This document shows, piece after piece, positions 8,401 through 17,937 of a stretch of DNA of 64,000 nt; the stretch's first letter is position 1, and each line of letters starts with the position of its first letter. The DNA comes from Lentibacillus halodurans (GTDB lineage Bacteria; Bacillota; Bacilli; Bacillales; Amphibacillaceae), in assembly GCF_900112045.1 (NCBI RefSeq), contig NZ_FOJW01000007.1, positions 1-64,000 of the forward strand. Direction: 5' to 3'. The position numbers and the translations under genes were made by a program. The notes under the pieces are model-generated. The model did not search any database. It saw only the letters and a program-made list of their open reading frames with translations, and was not told the origin of the DNA.

Positions 8401-9132
8401 ATGCTTTATCAAGCAAACATGGGACAAGCCTATTATGGTCATACAATTGGAATTTTAATACTTGATACGTTTGTTCCAAGAATTCCTGGTGATCTAGGCA
8501 ATGCTTCAACATATACATATCCTGTTCTTTATCGAACGTTAAACGATATCACGGCCAATAAGATCACGGCCAATGATCCAAGTGTGCTTCCGGAGCTGAT
8601 CTCCAAAGGCAACGAACTCGTTCAAAATGGTGCAAAAACGATTACCGCAGATTGCGGTTTTTTGCTCTACTACCAGGAAGAATTGCGAAAATCGTTGAAT
8701 ATCCCTGTTTTTTTATCAAGTTTGCTTCAGCTGCCATTCATACTACTTATGCTGAATAGAGAGGAAAAGGTGGGGGTTATAACAGCTGATTCCAAGTTGT
8801 TTGATGTAAAGCTGCTGCAGGAAATGAGCCCTGTAGATACGCAACGTGTGGCTATTAGCGGTCTGGAAAACACACAATATTTTTATGATGCTTGTATTGC
8901 TGAGAGCGGCACGTTAGATAAAGAAAAAATCGAACAGGAAGTTATTTACATTACTTTGAATATGGTTAAGCAAGATCCAAGTATTAAAGCCGTTTTGCTT
9001 GAGTGCAGTTTTCTTCCGCCTTATGCCAAGGCGCTTCAGGATGCCGTTAAACTGCCTGTTTTTGACTATAAGACCATGATTGATTTCGTTCATTCATCAT
9101 TTTGGAAGCAAACGTATAACGGTAACCTTTAA
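8401..9132 (+). CDS. Aspartate/glutamate racemase-family protein
   Basis: A 243-residue cytosolic protein of the Asp/Glu/hydantoin racemase superfamily, whose members move a proton between two cysteines. Both candidate cysteines are present: Cys85 in ITADCGFL and Cys202 in LLECSFLPPYA. EEKVGVITADS is the typical mid-domain strand. The substrate cannot be read from sequence; amino-acid racemases, hydantoin racemases and maleate isomerases all belong here. It is preceded by GAAAGGTGG and followed, after a 330-bp gap with gene debris, by a DMT exporter. Given the many amidase and carbamoylase genes in the window, a hydantoin or amino-acid role is possible but unproven. Confidence 0.85.
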   Translation: MLYQANMGQAYYGHTIGILILDTFVPRIPGDLGNASTYTYPVLYRTLNDITANKITANDPSVLPELISKGNELVQNGAKTITADCGFLLYYQEELRKSLNIPVFLSSLLQLPFILLMLNREEKVGVITADSKLFDVKLLQEMSPVDTQRVAISGLENTQYFYDACIAESGTLDKEKIEQEVIYITLNMVKQDPSIKAVLLECSFLPPYAKALQDAVKLPVFDYKTMIDFVHSSFWKQTYNGNL

Positions 9133-9272
9133 ATATGTTGTGTTGGGTGTCTTGTAAAGAAAAACATTACTGACCATTATTCAATATGCGTCAACGAAGA
9201 ATCATCTTACCTGTTCATCATACAGGCAGAGATTTCGGGCATCTGGGCAAGTTTAAAGTAACAAACTATATT

Positions 9273-9463
9273 TCAACTCAAATCTTCCATCGACTTTTTA
9301 GCATCTTCTGCGTAATGACTTGCAAGCATGATAGGGGGGAGAGACATACCGCTCCGTTAAAAGATCCCTCTGTCCCTGTTAAACAAATTCCTTTCCATTC
9401 TAATGGTTTTGTATTAGGATAGGCTAAGTGATTTGAGTTAAGTTTTAGCAACAGGAGGACCAC
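9273..9463 (-). pseudogene. Possible decayed gene fragment
   Basis: On the minus strand one frame reads PLEWKGICLTGTEGSFNGAV and, after a single frame change, another continues MSLPPIMLASHYAEDAKKSMEDLS and stops at 9273-9275. The two together look like the C-terminal end of one real protein broken by an indel. I do not recognise the family. It fills the 333-bp gap between the racemase-like gene and the DMT transporter. Confidence 0.35.
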
Positions 9464-9465
9464 TG

Positions 9466-10356
9466 ATGTCTGATCGTAATAAAGGAATTATATTATTGCT
9501 GGTATCCGCATTGGGCTTTTCACTCATGGGAGCTTTTGTGAAGCTTTCAGGCGATTTGCCCACTACACAAAAAGCATTTTTTCGCAATATTATAGCTGCT
9601 ATCATAACATTAGGTTTTGTTTTCCATCATAAAGAACGGTTATTCGGGAAAAAAGAGAATCAGAAATTGCTGCTGTCCCGTTCGGCGCTCGGGGCGGTTG
9701 GGATTGTGTTGAACTTTTATGCTATTGATCATCTTGTTTTATCCGATGCAGAAATGCTGAATAAACTCAGTCCGTTCATTCTCATTATTTTTTGTGCGAT
9801 TTTCTTAAAAGAAAAGGCTCGACGGTTTCAGGTGATCGCTGTGATAGTTGCGTTTGCTGGTGCATTATTCATCATCCAGCCTGAATTTTCCGTAGACGTT
9901 TTCCCTTACATTGTCGGGGTGCTTGGTGCGGTGTTTGCGGCCGGTGCTTATACACTTCTCCGGGTATTGGGAAACAAGGAAAAACATTACACAGTCGTCT
10001 TTTATTTTTCGTCTTTCACAACAGTGTTACTGCTGCCATTCACAATACTTTTATATGAACCGATGAGCTTACAGCAATGGGTATACCTTATTCTGGCAGG
10101 GGCGTGTGCAACGATCGGTCAATTTGGCGTGACACTTGCTTATAAGTTTGCACCGGCAAGTGAAATATCGATTTTCTTTTATTCAACCGTTGTTTATTCG
10201 GCGTTGCTCAGCATCGTACTATTCGGCCAGATTCCGACGCTTATCAGTGTCATAGGCTATATCATTATATTTGGTTCATCATTCTACATGTTCTTGAAAA
10301 ACAACCTGCTGGATAGTCAGGGGACAAAGCAGAAACGATATTTGAAATCCTCGTAA
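9466..10356 (+). CDS. DMT-superfamily (EamA) transporter
   Basis: A 296-residue integral membrane protein with about ten transmembrane helices arranged as two EamA repeats (about residues 7-136 and 148-285). Typical landmarks are an N-terminal GFSLMGAFVK helix, AFFRN after helix 2, and LSPFILIIFCAIFLKEK at the end of the first repeat, matched by FYSTVVYSALLSIVLF in the second. Family members export amino acids, nucleosides or other metabolites; the substrate here is unknown. AGGAGG at 9453-9458 precedes the ATG. A strong terminator follows at 10408. Confidence 0.9.
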   Translation: MSDRNKGIILLLVSALGFSLMGAFVKLSGDLPTTQKAFFRNIIAAIITLGFVFHHKERLFGKKENQKLLLSRSALGAVGIVLNFYAIDHLVLSDAEMLNKLSPFILIIFCAIFLKEKARRFQVIAVIVAFAGALFIIQPEFSVDVFPYIVGVLGAVFAAGAYTLLRVLGNKEKHYTVVFYFSSFTTVLLLPFTILLYEPMSLQQWVYLILAGACATIGQFGVTLAYKFAPASEISIFFYSTVVYSALLSIVLFGQIPTLISVIGYIIIFGSSFYMFLKNNLLDSQGTKQKRYLKSS

Positions 10357-10407
10357 TTAAAGTCGATGCCATGATAATGTTTATACTGATGTGGGTCTGT
10401 GAGTAAT

Positions 10408-10446
10408 CCCCCGACTTGAGTCACATGCTCAGGCGGGGGTTTTTAT
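10408..10446 (+). terminator. Terminator hairpin with CTCAGGCGGGG motif (repeat C)
   Basis: CCCCCG (10408-10413) pairs with CGGGGG (10434-10439) and is followed by a T-run. The hairpin shares its arms and loop-flanking motif (AATCCCC...TGAG / CTCAGGCGGGG) with hairpins at 62722-62757 and, less closely, 19964-19999. It terminates the DMT transporter gene and belongs to a recurring element. Confidence 0.75.
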
Positions 10447-11177
10447 AATCTAAAAAATAAAAATTATAGTTGTCTTTATTAGAAATGAAGGCTTTCACTG
10501 ACTTGAAGAAGCCTTCGTTTTTCTAATATCCGAATCACAATGCGACGATGGCAATGCTTATTGACACCGGTGACAAATATATGCCGCTTTGATGAACATA
10601 ATCGCCCCCTATAATCGAAATGAATCCGGAAAAAAAGTGGCATCTTAGTCATCATGCTTATGCCAGATAAAATCCATCAGAAGAATTGGGGAGAACTTAC
10701 GAACTGTTTCATAAGTTAGTTTCAAAACCTATTCCGTATATATAAAATAAATTTAATTGATATCCCATCAATAGGATTGGCATTTTTGGTTGTGATGGTG
10801 ATTGGCGTCATGATTCTGTCAATTCATGCTCCCGCATCTTTTTTTGCCTTTGAAAAGGGAATTTTTGATAAAAAGAACAATATACGATTGGAATCGCCTC
10901 TAGTATTTTGTCATGGTGATGGCAATTCTAGCAGCGCTTTACTACTGGTAGATTCCCATTGGACAACTATCATGATCCCCCTCAATGGACATAACTAATA
11001 AGTCAAAAGTCTTATGGTCACTAAATGGCATAAAAAATATTTATGTGGAATTATAGGAATAATCTATTTTTATTATTTGAAACGGTGTATTATAATCTAA
11101 ATCATCAGCAAATTCAAACAAGATTTGTTTAATATTAAATGTTATTTGAAAGCGTATACAAATGGGAGGTATTTTAT
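10447..11177. other. Intergenic region with a possible membrane-protein remnant
   Basis: A frame at 10777-10998 begins with a hydrophobic helix (LAFLVVMVIGVMIL) and then loses sense. A neighbouring frame near 10915-10950 reads MVMAILAALYYW before a stop. Both look like decayed transporter pieces, but I cannot name the family. Bases 10608-10645 (CCCTATAATCGAAATGAATC...GTGGCATC) resemble 57160-57197. Otherwise I see nothing. Confidence 0.35.
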
Positions 11178-12305
11178 ATGAAAAGTTTATTCAAAAAGTC
11201 TTTTTTGAAGGCAAGTTTAGCTCTGGCATTATTAGTTTCTATGACACTTGCTGGCTGCGCGGAGGGAGCTACAGGTGGTGGAGGATCATCAGATGGTTCA
11301 TTTTATGAAGGTGAATCAATGGAATTACTCGTTCCGTTTGGCACTGGTGGAGGCACTGATAGTTTCGCACGATTTGTTGCACCGTTCTTAAATGAAAGTG
11401 TAGAGGGTAATCCTAGTATGCAAACGGTGAACGTACCAGGTGGAGGCAGTATTAATGGTGCAAATGAATTCGTTGAAGTAAGGGAACATAATGGGCTTAA
11501 CGCATTAGTTACAAGTGCTTCCACTCACATGCCCTATTTTCTCGGAGATCCATCTGTTAAATATGAGTTTAAAGATATGAAACCGGTTATGGGTCTTCCA
11601 ACTGGTGGTGTCGTATATGTTAATCCTGAAACAGGAATTGAAGGGGCGAAAGATATCCAAAGCCCTAAACAGGATCTGGTATATGCAGGGATTAGTGCAA
11701 CAGGGCTAGATTTGGTTACGTTATTGGCATTTGAAGTGTTGGATATGGATGTTGAAACAATTCTGGGATATGACGGCCGGGGTCCTTCCCGTGTCGCTTT
11801 TGAATCTGGTGAGTCGAATATTGATTATCAAACATCTACTGCTTTTTTAACAAATGTACAACCACTAGTCGAAGAAGGTTCAGCTAATCCATTATTTGCT
11901 TTTGGTCATTTAGACGAAAATGGGGAGGTTGTTCGTGACCCTGCATTTCCGGATATGCCATCGTTAAAGGAATTTTATGTCGAAGCATATGGTGAAGAGC
12001 CATCTGGAGAGGCCTGGGAAGCATATAAAGCATTCTTAGGGTCCTCTTTTACCGTTCAAAAAGTAATTTGGCTGCATGATGATGTACCCGAAGAAGCCGT
12101 TTCTGCCTTATCAGCTGGTGCAGAGAAAGTAGCTGAAAGCGAAGCGTTCAAAGAAGAGGGAGAAGAAGTGTTAGGTGGCTATACACCATATGTAGGGGAC
12201 CAGCTGGATAGAGTAGTCTCTAATATGCTTGACACAGACGAAGAAGTAATGAACTGGGTAAAAGATTTTCTTAACGAAGATTATGGTATAGACAGGTTTC
12301 AATAA
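11178..12305 (+). CDS. tctC: TctC-type tripartite tricarboxylate transporter binding lipoprotein
   Basis: A 375-residue lipoprotein that captures a carboxylate outside the membrane and hands it to the TctAB permease. A lipoprotein signal ends at LAGC (about residue 27), followed by a Gly/Ser linker, then the Bug/TctC fold: LVPFGTGGGTDSFARFVAPFL (the conserved loop contacting the ligand carboxylate), NVPGGGSINGANEF and GYDGRGPSRVAFESGE. The ATG at 11178 is chosen because GGGAGG lies 8 bases upstream; 13 extra in-frame codons are not supported. It heads an operon with tctA, tctB, an MmgE/PrpD gene and a prpF gene. The neighbouring TcuA-like dehydrogenase suggests tricarballylate, aconitate or citrate as ligand. 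Confidence 0.9.
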   Translation: MKSLFKKSFLKASLALALLVSMTLAGCAEGATGGGGSSDGSFYEGESMELLVPFGTGGGTDSFARFVAPFLNESVEGNPSMQTVNVPGGGSINGANEFVEVREHNGLNALVTSASTHMPYFLGDPSVKYEFKDMKPVMGLPTGGVVYVNPETGIEGAKDIQSPKQDLVYAGISATGLDLVTLLAFEVLDMDVETILGYDGRGPSRVAFESGESNIDYQTSTAFLTNVQPLVEEGSANPLFAFGHLDENGEVVRDPAFPDMPSLKEFYVEAYGEEPSGEAWEAYKAFLGSSFTVQKVIWLHDDVPEEAVSALSAGAEKVAESEAFKEEGEEVLGGYTPYVGDQLDRVVSNMLDTDEEVMNWVKDFLNEDYGIDRFQ

Positions 12306-12331
12306 AAAAGGAAGGTTAAGCTTCCTTTTTT
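12304..12331 (+). terminator. Hairpin between binding-protein and permease genes
   Basis: AAAAAAGGAAG (12304-12314) and CTTCCTTTTTT (12321-12331) form a perfect 11-bp stem with a 6-base loop, starting within the tctC stop codon. It looks like a partial terminator or mRNA stabiliser that would yield more TctC than TctAB. The comparable hairpin after the oppA-like gene (27132) supports this reading. Confidence 0.7.
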
Positions 12332-12349
12332 AACTTAGGGGGTATTACA

Positions 12350-13828
12350 TTGATAGAATCAGCATTTGAGGCATTATCGATTGTATTAGATCCTGGGAGA
12401 ATACCATTTATGTTCCTTGGTATTTCTATAGGCCTTTTAATAGGTCTGTTGCCTGGGTTAAGTGGAACTGTAGGGATGGCAATTTTGCTCCCGTTTGTAT
12501 ATGGAATGGATCCGCATACTGGAATGGCAATGTTGATAGGTATGGCAGCGGTGCTGCACACAGGTGATACATTCCCGTCTATTTTACTTGGTGTACCAGG
12601 TTCCTCAGGATCACAGGCAACAATAATGGATGGATACCCGTTAGCTAAACAAGGTGGAGCTGGCAGAGCCCTAGGGGCAGCATTTTTCTGTTCCATGATT
12701 GGCGGTATTATTGGTGGAGTTGTTCTGTTTATATCAATACCGTTGGCAAAGCCGCTAGTATTGGCGTTCGGCTCTCCTGAACTATTTATGCTGGCCATTT
12801 TAGGTTTGAGTATGGTCGGTATCTTATCAGGAAACACACCTTTAAGAGGTTTATTAGTAGGAATGATCGGATTAATGCTAGGTGCAGTTGGGGGGGCTCC
12901 AGCTGTTGCAGAATACCGTTACACGTTTGAATGGGTATATCTGTTTAACGGACTTCCATTAGCTGTAGTGGCTCTCGGGCTTTTTGCTTTTCCAGAAATG
13001 ATTGAGTTACTTGCAAAAAAACAAAGTATAGCAAAAACAGAAGAATTAAAAGGCAGTTGGATGCAAGGAATTAAAGATTCGATTAAAAATAAATGGCTCA
13101 TTTTGCGAAGTGCAAGTATGGGTTCCCTGATGGGTTTTGTACCAGGTGTGGGAGGCAGTGTGGTTGACTGGATCACCTATGGTATTACCAAACAAATGAC
13201 GAAAGATAGCGAAAGCTTCGGTAAAGGTGATATTAGGGGCGTCATTGGTCCTGAAAGTGCAAACAACGCAAAAGAAGGCGGTGCACTCATTCCGACCCTT
13301 TTGTTTAGTATTCCCGGCAGCGGTACAACAGCTATCTTACTTGGTGGACTTTCGTTATTAGGTTTACAGGCAGGTCCGAGATTGGTTAATGAAGATATCT
13401 CAATTACGTTATCGATTGTATGGACATTGGTTTTAGCAAATATATTTGGTGCGGCTGCTTGTATTTTGTTAAGTAAATATATTGCAAAATTAAGTTTAAT
13501 TCCCGCCACAAAATTAGTGCCATTTTTGCTTGTTGTTCTAATGGTAGCTTCTTATCAAAGCTCAAGACAATTTGGCGATATCTTTTTATTTGCAGGTATT
13601 GGATTGCTGGGATTGATTATGAAAAGGCTCGATTGGCCGAGGGCACCTTTACTCATTGGTTTTGTATTATCGCAAGCTACCGAAAGATATTTATGGATCT
13701 CTATGGAAAGGTATGGCTTTTCATGGCTGCTCCAGCCGGGAGTAATTATACTGGGTGTAATTATCATAGCTCTTATAGCAGGGGGTTACTACCTAAAACG
13801 TACCAGTGAGAAATCTAATTTTGCATAG
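12350..13828 (+). CDS. tctA: TctA large permease subunit
   Basis: A 492-residue membrane protein with about 11-12 helices, the transport channel of the tripartite tricarboxylate transporter. Family motifs are visible in both halves: GLLPGLSGTVGMAILLPFVYGMDP near the N-terminus and the second Gly-rich re-entrant loop MGFVPGVGGSVVDWITYGI, plus ESANNAKEGGALIPTLLFSIPGSG. The start is TTG, with GGGGG 7 bases upstream (12338-12342). It is co-transcribed with tctB (12-base gap). It is paralogous to the TctA at 61180, which has the same motifs but different loop residues (ILPAAGGSIANILSYD), so the two systems probably handle different acids. Confidence 0.93.
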   Translation: MIESAFEALSIVLDPGRIPFMFLGISIGLLIGLLPGLSGTVGMAILLPFVYGMDPHTGMAMLIGMAAVLHTGDTFPSILLGVPGSSGSQATIMDGYPLAKQGGAGRALGAAFFCSMIGGIIGGVVLFISIPLAKPLVLAFGSPELFMLAILGLSMVGILSGNTPLRGLLVGMIGLMLGAVGGAPAVAEYRYTFEWVYLFNGLPLAVVALGLFAFPEMIELLAKKQSIAKTEELKGSWMQGIKDSIKNKWLILRSASMGSLMGFVPGVGGSVVDWITYGITKQMTKDSESFGKGDIRGVIGPESANNAKEGGALIPTLLFSIPGSGTTAILLGGLSLLGLQAGPRLVNEDISITLSIVWTLVLANIFGAAACILLSKYIAKLSLIPATKLVPFLLVVLMVASYQSSRQFGDIFLFAGIGLLGLIMKRLDWPRAPLLIGFVLSQATERYLWISMERYGFSWLLQPGVIILGVIIIALIAGGYYLKRTSEKSNFA

Positions 13829-13840
13829 GGAGGAGTAAAA

Positions 13841-14293
13841 ATGTCCAAAGAAGTGAAATCAATTCTATTTACAGCGTTTCTATTTATCTTATTTTGCCTA
13901 ATGGCTTTGGAGGCAAATACATTTACGGATAAAGCAAAGTTTTTCCCATTCTTTGTGGCTATTGGCGCTGCTTTTATTGCGTTTGTATCAGTCATTCTGC
14001 AAACCTTTGAACATGTTAAAAAAACGAAGGAGGAAGAAGAAGAAGCTGTAGAAATGAAGAAAATGCTGAAATACATTTTTTGGTTTGTGGGTTATGGCGT
14101 TTTGATTTATGTATTAGGTTTTATGCCAGCAACAATTCTATTCTTGTTGGTGTTTTTATTGGTTGAATCAAAATTCCGTGTTATGACGACCATTTTATCA
14201 ACAGCACTGGTTGTTGGTGTGCTTATATTATTTGCAAATGTAATGAATTTATATTGGCCTGCAGGTGTATTAGGTATAACACTATTTAGTTGA
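13841..14293 (+). CDS. tctB: TctB small permease subunit
   Basis: A 150-residue membrane protein with four predicted helices and a charged linker (KKTKEEEEEAVEMKK, about residues 64-78), the normal architecture of TctB. It pairs with TctA to form the permease. GGAGG precedes the ATG. Sequence conservation in this family is low, so the assignment leans on its position between tctA and the enzyme genes, its length and its helix pattern. Confidence 0.88.
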   Translation: MSKEVKSILFTAFLFILFCLMALEANTFTDKAKFFPFFVAIGAAFIAFVSVILQTFEHVKKTKEEEEEAVEMKKMLKYIFWFVGYGVLIYVLGFMPATILFLLVFLLVESKFRVMTTILSTALVVGVLILFANVMNLYWPAGVLGITLFS

Positions 14294-14306
14294 AGGGAGT
14301 GGGATG

Positions 14307-15695
14307 ATGACGATTACGGAAACGTTAGCGGATTATTATGTTGATTTGGATTACGCATCGTTACCCGAAAATGTCATTCAGGAAGCTAAATTATGTTTGT
14401 TAGATTCATTAGGGTGTATGTTAGCTGGAGCTCAGACTGAAGAAATCAGGAATTTGTCAGTTGAAATGGGTCAATCAACAGACGATCACCTTGTGTCATT
14501 AATTGGTTTAAATCAAAAGAGTTCTCTATTATATGCTGCTATCATCAACGGATCCATGGCACACGCCCAGGAAATGGATGATGTTCATAAGGAAGCGAAG
14601 TCACATGCAGGTGCTGTTGTCGTCCCAACTGTATTGACTTATGGCGATTATTTGAGAAGTACCGGAAAGGATATTCTCACGTCAATAATAGTTGGTTATG
14701 ATACGATGCTAAGAATCGGCAAAGGAATTAATGCGACAAAACATAGGATGAAGGGATGGCACGCAACAGGTACATGTGGCACATTTGGGGCAGCAGCAAG
14801 TATTGCGAAGCTCTCTGGTTTAACTAAACAACAAATGGTTGATGCCTTAGGTTTAGCTGGAACACAGTCATCTGCTTTGTGGGCATTTACTTCCAACGGG
14901 GCTAATTCAAAAATGTTTCATGCTGGTTCTGCTTCCGCAAGTGGTTTGTTAGCTACTCTGCTTGTCAATGGTGGGTTAACAGGGGCAAATCAAATAATAG
15001 AAGCGGAAGATGGAGGGTTTTATAGGAGCAGCTCCGAGGATTACTCATACGATACTGTTGTAAAAGACCTTGGAGAAGACTTACTGATTGATAATATTAC
15101 TCGAAAACCGTTTTCATGCTGCAGAAGCATGCATCCATCCATTGATGCAGCTCTGAAATTACGTCAATCAATAGACCCAAATGACATAGAGTCGATTAAA
15201 GTGTACACATATGAAGTTGCTAAAGTGCAATGTGGTTTTACCAATACACCAAAGAATACATCGGATGCCAAGTTTAGCATTCCGTATGGTGTCGCAGTTG
15301 CACTAATTGATGGGCAGGCGTTAATGAGTCAGTTCACCCCAGAAAGAATCACAGACGAAGAAACGCTCTGCCTTGCACAAAAAGTGGAAATTATTGTTGA
15401 TGAAGAATTTGAAAACGTTTATCCGCAAAACTGGGGATGCAGATTGGAGATCAAAACGTCAAATGAATCGTATTCTGAAGTGATCCAGGACGCAAAAGGG
15501 GATCCTGCAAATCCTTTAACTCAAGATGAAATAGAGAAAAAGTTTATCTATCTTTCCAAAGGTTTAATTGGAGAATCGAATACGTTAGAAATCATTCAGA
15601 AGATCAATCATTTAGAAAAACTGGATGATATTTCTAAACTAGTAGAACTTTGCCTATCTTGTCATACCAAACAAAATAATTTGGTGGGAGGTTAA
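14307..15695 (+). CDS. MmgE/PrpD-family protein (2-methylcitrate dehydratase / cis-aconitate decarboxylase-like)
   Basis: A 462-residue cytosolic enzyme of the MmgE/PrpD superfamily, which includes 2-methylcitrate dehydratase and cis-aconitate decarboxylase. Landmarks are DSLGCMLAGAQTEEI near the N-terminus, NGSMAHAQEMDDVHKEAKSHAGA (the conserved substrate-contacting segment), GWHATGTCGTFGAAAS and KPFSCCRSMHPSIDA. ATG 14307 lies 7 bases after AAGGGAG; ATG 14304 is the alternative. It follows the tct genes directly and precedes prpF by 6 bases, so it should act on the imported tricarboxylate. Whether it dehydrates, hydrates or decarboxylates cannot be decided here. Confidence 0.88.
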   Translation: MTITETLADYYVDLDYASLPENVIQEAKLCLLDSLGCMLAGAQTEEIRNLSVEMGQSTDDHLVSLIGLNQKSSLLYAAIINGSMAHAQEMDDVHKEAKSHAGAVVVPTVLTYGDYLRSTGKDILTSIIVGYDTMLRIGKGINATKHRMKGWHATGTCGTFGAAASIAKLSGLTKQQMVDALGLAGTQSSALWAFTSNGANSKMFHAGSASASGLLATLLVNGGLTGANQIIEAEDGGFYRSSSEDYSYDTVVKDLGEDLLIDNITRKPFSCCRSMHPSIDAALKLRQSIDPNDIESIKVYTYEVAKVQCGFTNTPKNTSDAKFSIPYGVAVALIDGQALMSQFTPERITDEETLCLAQKVEIIVDEEFENVYPQNWGCRLEIKTSNESYSEVIQDAKGDPANPLTQDEIEKKFIYLSKGLIGESNTLEIIQKINHLEKLDDISKLVELCLSCHTKQNNLVGG

Positions 15696-15701
15696 AAGGA
15701 A

Positions 15702-16880
15702 ATGGAAACCATAACGAAAGTTCCTTGTGTGTTAATGAGAGGTGGTACGAGTAAGGGGTTAGTAATCAATAAGAGGGATTTACCAGGACAGGGGGAATAT
15801 AGAAATAAGGCAATCTTAAGAATATATGGAAGTCCGGATTCCAGACAAATAGATGGAATTGGTGGAGGAAATCCTTTAACGAGCAAAGTAGCACTAATCG
15901 AAGAATCGGATGACGAAAATATTGATATCATTTATACGTTTGGTCAGGTAAGTATCTCTGAGGAAAAAATCGATTATCAACCAACTTGTGGAAATATGTC
16001 AGCAGCAGTAGGGTTATATGCCGTAGAGGAAGGACTTTGTGAAGTGGTTAACCCACATACAAATGTCAGAATATTCAATACAAACACAAACAAGATAATA
16101 GAAGTAGAAGTTCCGTCAAGTAATGATGGCGTTGTTTATGAGGGTGATTATGCTATTGATGGCGTACCAGGAACTGCCCCCAGGATAAATGTTAATTTCC
16201 TGGATTCAGGTGGGTCTATTACAGGAAAATTACTGCCAACAGGAAATGTAAGGGATATTATTCAACTGGATTCAGGTGAGGCCTATAAAGTCAGTGTGGT
16301 GGACTCCGCCAATACATTGGTATTTGTTACAGCCGATCAACTTAATATAAAAGGTACAGAAATAGGAGATACCTTCAATCGGAAATCGTTGTTAGATAAA
16401 TTGGAAGAAATAAGGGTAAAAGTTGGTGTGCAAATAGGGTTAATTGATGATGCAACTAAAACAAGTCCATCTACACATGCTTTGCCTAAGATTGCCGTAG
16501 TTTCTAAGCCAAATAATTATGTGAATAGTGCAGGGAACAACGTTGATTCAGAGGATATTGATATTACAGGCAGATATGTTGCGATGGGCGTTCTCCACCA
16601 GGCATTTGCAGTAAGCGGGGCTATTGCGATTGCAACAGCTAGTCAAATTCCAGGTACAGTCGTTACAGATGTCCTGTCAAGTAAAAAAGAAGGTCGTGTG
16701 AAAATAGGTCACCCATCCGGTATTATTGAAGTGGAAGCAAGTGTTGAGCAAATTAAAGGTAAGTATGTAGTAAGTCGGGCGGCAATAGGCAGAACAGCAC
16801 GAAGAATTATGGAAGGAAGCAGCGTTATTTTATCAAAATTATATGGCGAAAATGAAACGTCAGTCATGACGAACAAATAA
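15702..16880 (+). CDS. prpF: PrpF-family isomerase
   Basis: A 392-residue enzyme of the PrpF family (diaminopimelate-epimerase-like fold). Relatives shift or isomerise the double bond in unsaturated tricarboxylates (cis/trans-aconitate, 2-methylaconitate) or tautomerise 4-oxalomesaconate. Visible motifs: PCVLMRGGTSKGLV at the N-terminus (conserved phosphate/carboxylate loop), DGIGGGNPLTSKVA, TCGNMSAAVG and SPSTHALPKIA. It is the last gene of the tctCAB-mmgE-prpF operon and is followed by a bidirectional terminator. In this context an aconitate isomerase role linking trans-aconitate or a dehydrogenated tricarballylate to the citric acid cycle is the simplest reading. Confidence 0.9.
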   Translation: METITKVPCVLMRGGTSKGLVINKRDLPGQGEYRNKAILRIYGSPDSRQIDGIGGGNPLTSKVALIEESDDENIDIIYTFGQVSISEEKIDYQPTCGNMSAAVGLYAVEEGLCEVVNPHTNVRIFNTNTNKIIEVEVPSSNDGVVYEGDYAIDGVPGTAPRINVNFLDSGGSITGKLLPTGNVRDIIQLDSGEAYKVSVVDSANTLVFVTADQLNIKGTEIGDTFNRKSLLDKLEEIRVKVGVQIGLIDDATKTSPSTHALPKIAVVSKPNNYVNSAGNNVDSEDIDITGRYVAMGVLHQAFAVSGAIAIATASQIPGTVVTDVLSSKKEGRVKIGHPSGIIEVEASVEQIKGKYVVSRAAIGRTARRIMEGSSVILSKLYGENETSVMTNK

Positions 16881-16907
16881 TAAAGCTGGCAAATCCAGCT
16901 TTATTAT
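16879..16907. terminator. Bidirectional terminator between prpF and lysR
   Basis: AATAAAGCTGG (16879-16889) and CCAGCTTTATT (16895-16905) form a perfect 11-bp stem with a 5-base loop and A/T runs on both sides. It separates the convergent prpF and LysR genes. Confidence 0.85.
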
Positions 16908-16915
16908 TTGTTCCA

Positions 16916-17776
16916 TTAAAGCTGATAATAGTCGTTTATAAATGTCACAAAGGCATTGATCACGTTTAAGTCCAGCAATTCCTTACGATATAAAAGCCAG
17001 GTTTCTCTTAAAATTTTTTTATTGTCTATCGTTAAGTCCATCGTATGCAGGTTATCTTCCTTTTTTAAGGATATACTGGGAAAAAGAGCGTAACCGAGGC
17101 CTTTTTTAACCAGTTCTTTACAAGTTTCGATTCGGTCAACTTCCATTGTGACGTTAGGTGGTACATTAAACCTGCTCTGCCACCATTCATCAAAGGTGTT
17201 TTTTAAATGGAAATCTGTTTGGTATCGGATTAAGTTTAAGTTTGGTAGATCATCCAGTCCTATTCTTTCTCTGGAGGCGACACATAGGGTTTCTCGTTTT
17301 AATACCAATTGTTCTCCAATCCAGTTATGGTCTCCTCTTATTATTGCGACATGTATTTCTTCGCTTTGCAATTTGTTTAAAATATTTGTACTCCAACCTG
17401 TTGTCAGACTTATTTCTACGTTCGGGTATTTAGATAGAAAGCCTTCCAATAATAAAGGCAGCTGGTATAGAGCAAAGTTACTAGAGATGCCGATACGCAG
17501 AATTCCTTGCACATTTTCTTTCATATTTTTCAAATTATCTTCCGTTTTGCGCAGTTCATTTATCATCTTTCTTGCGTAACTTACTAAATATTCACCTTCA
17601 TTTGTAAAAATGACACCTTTATTCCCTCTGTGTATTATTTTTACATGAAACGTTTTTTCAATCTGATTAATTCTATAGGTTAACGCCGGTTGGGAGATGT
17701 ATAATTTTTGGGCAGTTTTTGTAATGGTGCCTTTATCGTACAATGTTAGCAGTAGTTCCCAATCTTTTTCGTTCAT
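16916..17776 (-). CDS. LysR-family transcriptional regulator of the tricarboxylate locus
   Basis: A 286-residue LysR-type regulator: an N-terminal helix-turn-helix (about residues 3-62; GTITKTAQKLYISQPALTYRINQIEKTF) and a C-terminal co-inducer domain (about 85-285). GGAG lies 8 bases before the ATG at 17776; the frame extends 24 codons further upstream without support. It is divergent from the TcuA-like gene and convergent with the tct operon, so it probably senses a tricarboxylate and controls both. In Salmonella a LysR protein, TcuR, has this role for tricarballylate use. A dyad in the shared promoter region (17938-17967) is a candidate binding site. Confidence 0.9.
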   Translation of the reverse strand: MNEKDWELLLTLYDKGTITKTAQKLYISQPALTYRINQIEKTFHVKIIHRGNKGVIFTNEGEYLVSYARKMINELRKTEDNLKNMKENVQGILRIGISSNFALYQLPLLLEGFLSKYPNVEISLTTGWSTNILNKLQSEEIHVAIIRGDHNWIGEQLVLKRETLCVASRERIGLDDLPNLNLIRYQTDFHLKNTFDEWWQSRFNVPPNVTMEVDRIETCKELVKKGLGYALFPSISLKKEDNLHTMDLTIDNKKILRETWLLYRKELLDLNVINAFVTFINDYYQL

Positions 17777-17937
17777 GACAAAACTCCTTCTATATTTTGG
17801 AATTACACAGTTGTGATCCTTAGTGCTAACTTTAGGACAACGATTCAATATGGAGGATGATCATTGTTGTAGGGTGATGCATATTATACCAAATGTGCTA
17901 TTTTTGAAGTATTCGCCATTAAAAATATTTATATAGA

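Noticed and set aside
9186-9422. 78-codon plus-strand frame
   Set aside because: The composition is not protein-like and the opposite strand carries a more convincing, though broken, frame.
10777-10998. 73-codon frame starting with a hydrophobic helix
   Set aside because: Only the first 25 residues look like protein; the rest is low-quality and the start is a weak TTG. Mentioned only as a possible remnant.
12316-14076. Long minus-strand frames opposite tctA and tctB (up to 173 codons)
   Set aside because: They are shadows of membrane-protein genes: the Pro/Ile/Asn-rich translations are the usual antisense of hydrophobic helices.
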